From positions 1 to 7,465 of the forward strand of contig CAJXXJ010000171.1 of NCBI GenBank assembly GCA_913062745.1: 7,465 nucleotides of DNA, read 5' to 3'. Each line of letters begins with the position of its first letter. The stretch's first letter is position 1. Below the pieces are notes generated by a model. It had not been told where the DNA came from and made no database searches. It worked only from the letters and a program-made list of their open reading frames with translations. Both the position numbers and the translations under genes were made by a program. This document shows, in pieces, positions 6,430 to 7,465 of this stretch. Source of the stretch: an uncultured Phaeodactylibacter sp. (GTDB lineage Bacteria > Bacteroidota > Bacteroidia > Chitinophagales > Saprospiraceae).

Positions 6430-6801
6430 ATGCCACGCCAAATCAATAAGAAGAACTTCAACACTGCCGTTCTGCGGCACGATAAGCCGGTAGTCGTCGA
6501 TGTATGGGCAGACTGGTGCGGCCCCTGCCATGCGCTCGCCCCCAATTTTGCCGCAGCCGCGGAAGAACTGGGCGACAAAGCCCGGCTGGTAAAGCTCGAT
6601 GCGGAGAAGAACGCCAAAATCGTCAAACAGTACAACGTGCGCAGCCTGCCCACCCTGCTGTACTTCAAAGACGGAGAGCTGGTAGACCGTAGCAGTGGGG
6701 TCGTTTCCAAAACAGCTATCCTGAAACGGATCAAGCCGCTGCTGAGTGAAGAAGACCAGGCAGAACTGAAGAGCGCCTGGTGGGAATTCTGGAAGGCTTA
6801 A
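6430..6801 (+). CDS. Thioredoxin-like protein with a tryptophan-rich C-terminal tail
   Basis: A 123-residue cytoplasmic thiol-disulfide oxidoreductase of the thioredoxin fold; there is no signal peptide. Seen directly: the active site WCGPC (Cys30, Cys33), the buried acid Asp24 of VVVDVW that assists catalysis in thioredoxins, and the cis-proline Pro74 in RSLPTLLYF, followed by KDGELV and the closing helix. Together these are the full set of catalytic residues. The position after CGPC is His rather than the common Lys or Arg. The protein is about 15 residues longer than a classical thioredoxin and ends in an unusual aromatic tail, SAWWEFWKA. The ATG at 6430 is preferred because it sits downstream of a good -7 box. 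The gene appears to be monocistronic, divergent from the unknown gene on its left and convergent with the Omp28-like gene. Its reductant and targets cannot be told from the sequence. Confidence 0.93.
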   Translation: MPRQINKKNFNTAVLRHDKPVVVDVWADWCGPCHALAPNFAAAAEELGDKARLVKLDAEKNAKIVKQYNVRSLPTLLYFKDGELVDRSSGVVSKTAILKRIKPLLSEEDQAELKSAWWEFWKA

Positions 6802-6805
6802 AGCC

Positions 6806-6866
6806 AAAAAGCCACATTGCCGGGGAAAAGCGAACTGCCGCTCCTCCCCGGCAAGCACTGTGGTTT
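6806..6866. terminator. Bidirectional hairpin terminator between convergent genes
   Basis: A perfect 10-bp stem, TTGCCGGGGA (6817-6826) with TCCCCGGCAA (6845-6854), has an 18-base loop. An outer stem CCACA (6812-6816) with TGTGG (6859-6863) continues it across a 4-base bulge. On the minus strand the structure is followed by TTTTT (complement of 6806-6810), a good intrinsic terminator for the Omp28-like gene. On the plus strand it is followed only by TTT, so termination of the thioredoxin transcript may rely on the stem alone. It begins just after the thioredoxin stop and reaches the stop codon (6867-6865) of the opposing gene. Confidence 0.8.
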
Positions 6867-7465
6867 AAAGCGCCCGCGCTTCCGCAGCCTGAAGGACTTC
6901 GCGCTGATCGCCCCCGTAGTGCACAAAGGCGATTACGTTACAGTTCTGAGGGTCCCATTTTTCCGAAAGGGTGATGGAGTACGTCTTCTGTATGATATTA
7001 CCCGCCACCAGCTCTCCCTGTATCAGGTTGCCGGCGTAGTTGGTCATCGCTTCCCGCAGTACGTGTTGGTGCACGTAGTTGGGGTCCGGCTCGCTGCTTT
7101 CCGGCGTCAGCTGCAGGTCCACCACATCGTTTTCGGTCAGGAAAACGGATACGCGGACATCATCTGCTTCAATCGTTTCTTTGATATCGAGTGTGATGCA
7201 TGCACTCAACTCCCGGCTCTCTGCCTCGTATTGCGTCCGGATGCCTATGGCTACCACAGGCTCGCTGTTCTGCAGTTCCTCTTCAATTGCCCCGGCCCAG
7301 GCCCCACGGCCTATCTGCAGGTTAGTGCCGCCTGTAAAGGAAGTGCGGTTTACTACGGCAGTAGGGTAGCCGAGGGGGGCGCCCAGCAGCTGCAGAATAT
7401 TCTCCCCGGTTTCCGTGCGCAGCGTATCGTAGCTGTCCGGGTAGGGAGGGGAAAATGATCCGGCG
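6865..7465 (-). CDS. Omp28-related outer membrane protein (C-terminal 199 residues; N-terminus beyond the right edge)
   Basis: The frame is open from the right edge to the TAA at 6867-6865, so this is the C-terminal part of a longer protein; a GTG at 7257 is internal, not a start. Features typical of Omp28-related proteins (PF11551) are visible: GYPTAVVNRT early in the fragment, a beta-rich middle (ACITLDIKETIEADDVRVSV and VSVFLTENDVVDLQL), the conserved YVHQHVLREAMTNYAG, and the ending CNVIAFVHYGG followed by EVLQAAEA. Family members are exported, surface or outer-membrane-associated proteins of Bacteroidota, often with an N-terminal thioredoxin-like part that would lie outside this window. 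There is no T9SS sorting domain at the C-terminus. The family call rests on remembered motif pattern; the precise function is not known. Confidence 0.75.
   Translation of the reverse strand, partial: AGSFSPPYPDSYDTLRTETGENILQLLGAPLGYPTAVVNRTSFTGGTNLQIGRGAWAGAIEEELQNSEPVVAIGIRTQYEAESRELSACITLDIKETIEADDVRVSVFLTENDVVDLQLTPESSEPDPNYVHQHVLREAMTNYAGNLIQGELVAGNIIQKTYSITLSEKWDPQNCNVIAFVHYGGDQREVLQAAEARAL

Noticed and set aside
6305..6441. Both divergent proteins begin with MPRQ
   Set aside because: The codons differ (ATGCCCAGGCAA versus ATGCCACGCCAA) and the similarity stops after four residues; coincidence is sufficient.
7255..7257. GTG start for a short 130-residue gene ending at 6865
   Set aside because: The frame stays open, with family-like sequence (GYPTAVVNRT), from 7257 to the right edge, so this is an internal codon of a longer gene.
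6817..7458. Plus-strand open frame of 213 codons
   Set aside because: Starts in the terminator hairpin and is antisense to the Omp28-like gene, whose motifs are recognisable on the minus strand.

Overview
The window looks like chromosomal DNA of a member of the Bacteroidota, plausibly a Saprospira/Lewinella-type lineage; the rank below phylum is only an impression. The reasons are a beta-propeller sensor kinase paired with a LytTR regulator, a TPR sensor kinase, an Omp28-type protein, no Shine-Dalgarno sequence in front of any start, and an exact Bacteroidota-type -7 box (TAATTTTG) ahead of one gene. No RNA gene, mobile element, CRISPR array or phage gene was seen.

Layout: 1-1384 (minus) is the N-terminal 461 residues of a TPR sensor histidine kinase whose catalytic end lies beyond the left edge. 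It is divergent, across a 403-bp gap, from a tight two-gene operon on the plus strand. That operon holds a 1017-residue periplasmic-propeller LytS/His_kinase-type sensor (1788-4841) and a 254-residue LytTR response regulator (4828-5592), with 14 bases of overlap. A convergent 187-residue gene of unknown function (5756-6319, minus) follows. It is divergent from a thioredoxin-like gene (6430-6801, plus), which in turn converges on the C-terminal 199 residues of an Omp28-related protein (6865-7465, minus) that enters from the right edge. Both convergent junctions carry terminator-like hairpins.

Function: the centre of the window is a complete signalling module. The kinase has an exported propeller sensor, one membrane helix near residue 774 and a cytoplasmic kinase with His816. 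The regulator has phosphoacceptor Asp60 and a LytTR DNA-binding domain. The divergent TPR kinase may be a second sensor in the same neighbourhood, but nothing in the sequence shows that they interact. The three genes to the right (unknown helical protein, thioredoxin, Omp28-like) do not form an operon with each other.

I found no convincing new multi-gene system. The observations most worth a second look are a protein-like open frame without a good start in the kinase-kinase gap, a tryptophan-rich tail on the thioredoxin, the unrecognised 187-residue protein, and the compact convergent terminators that touch or overlap stop codons.
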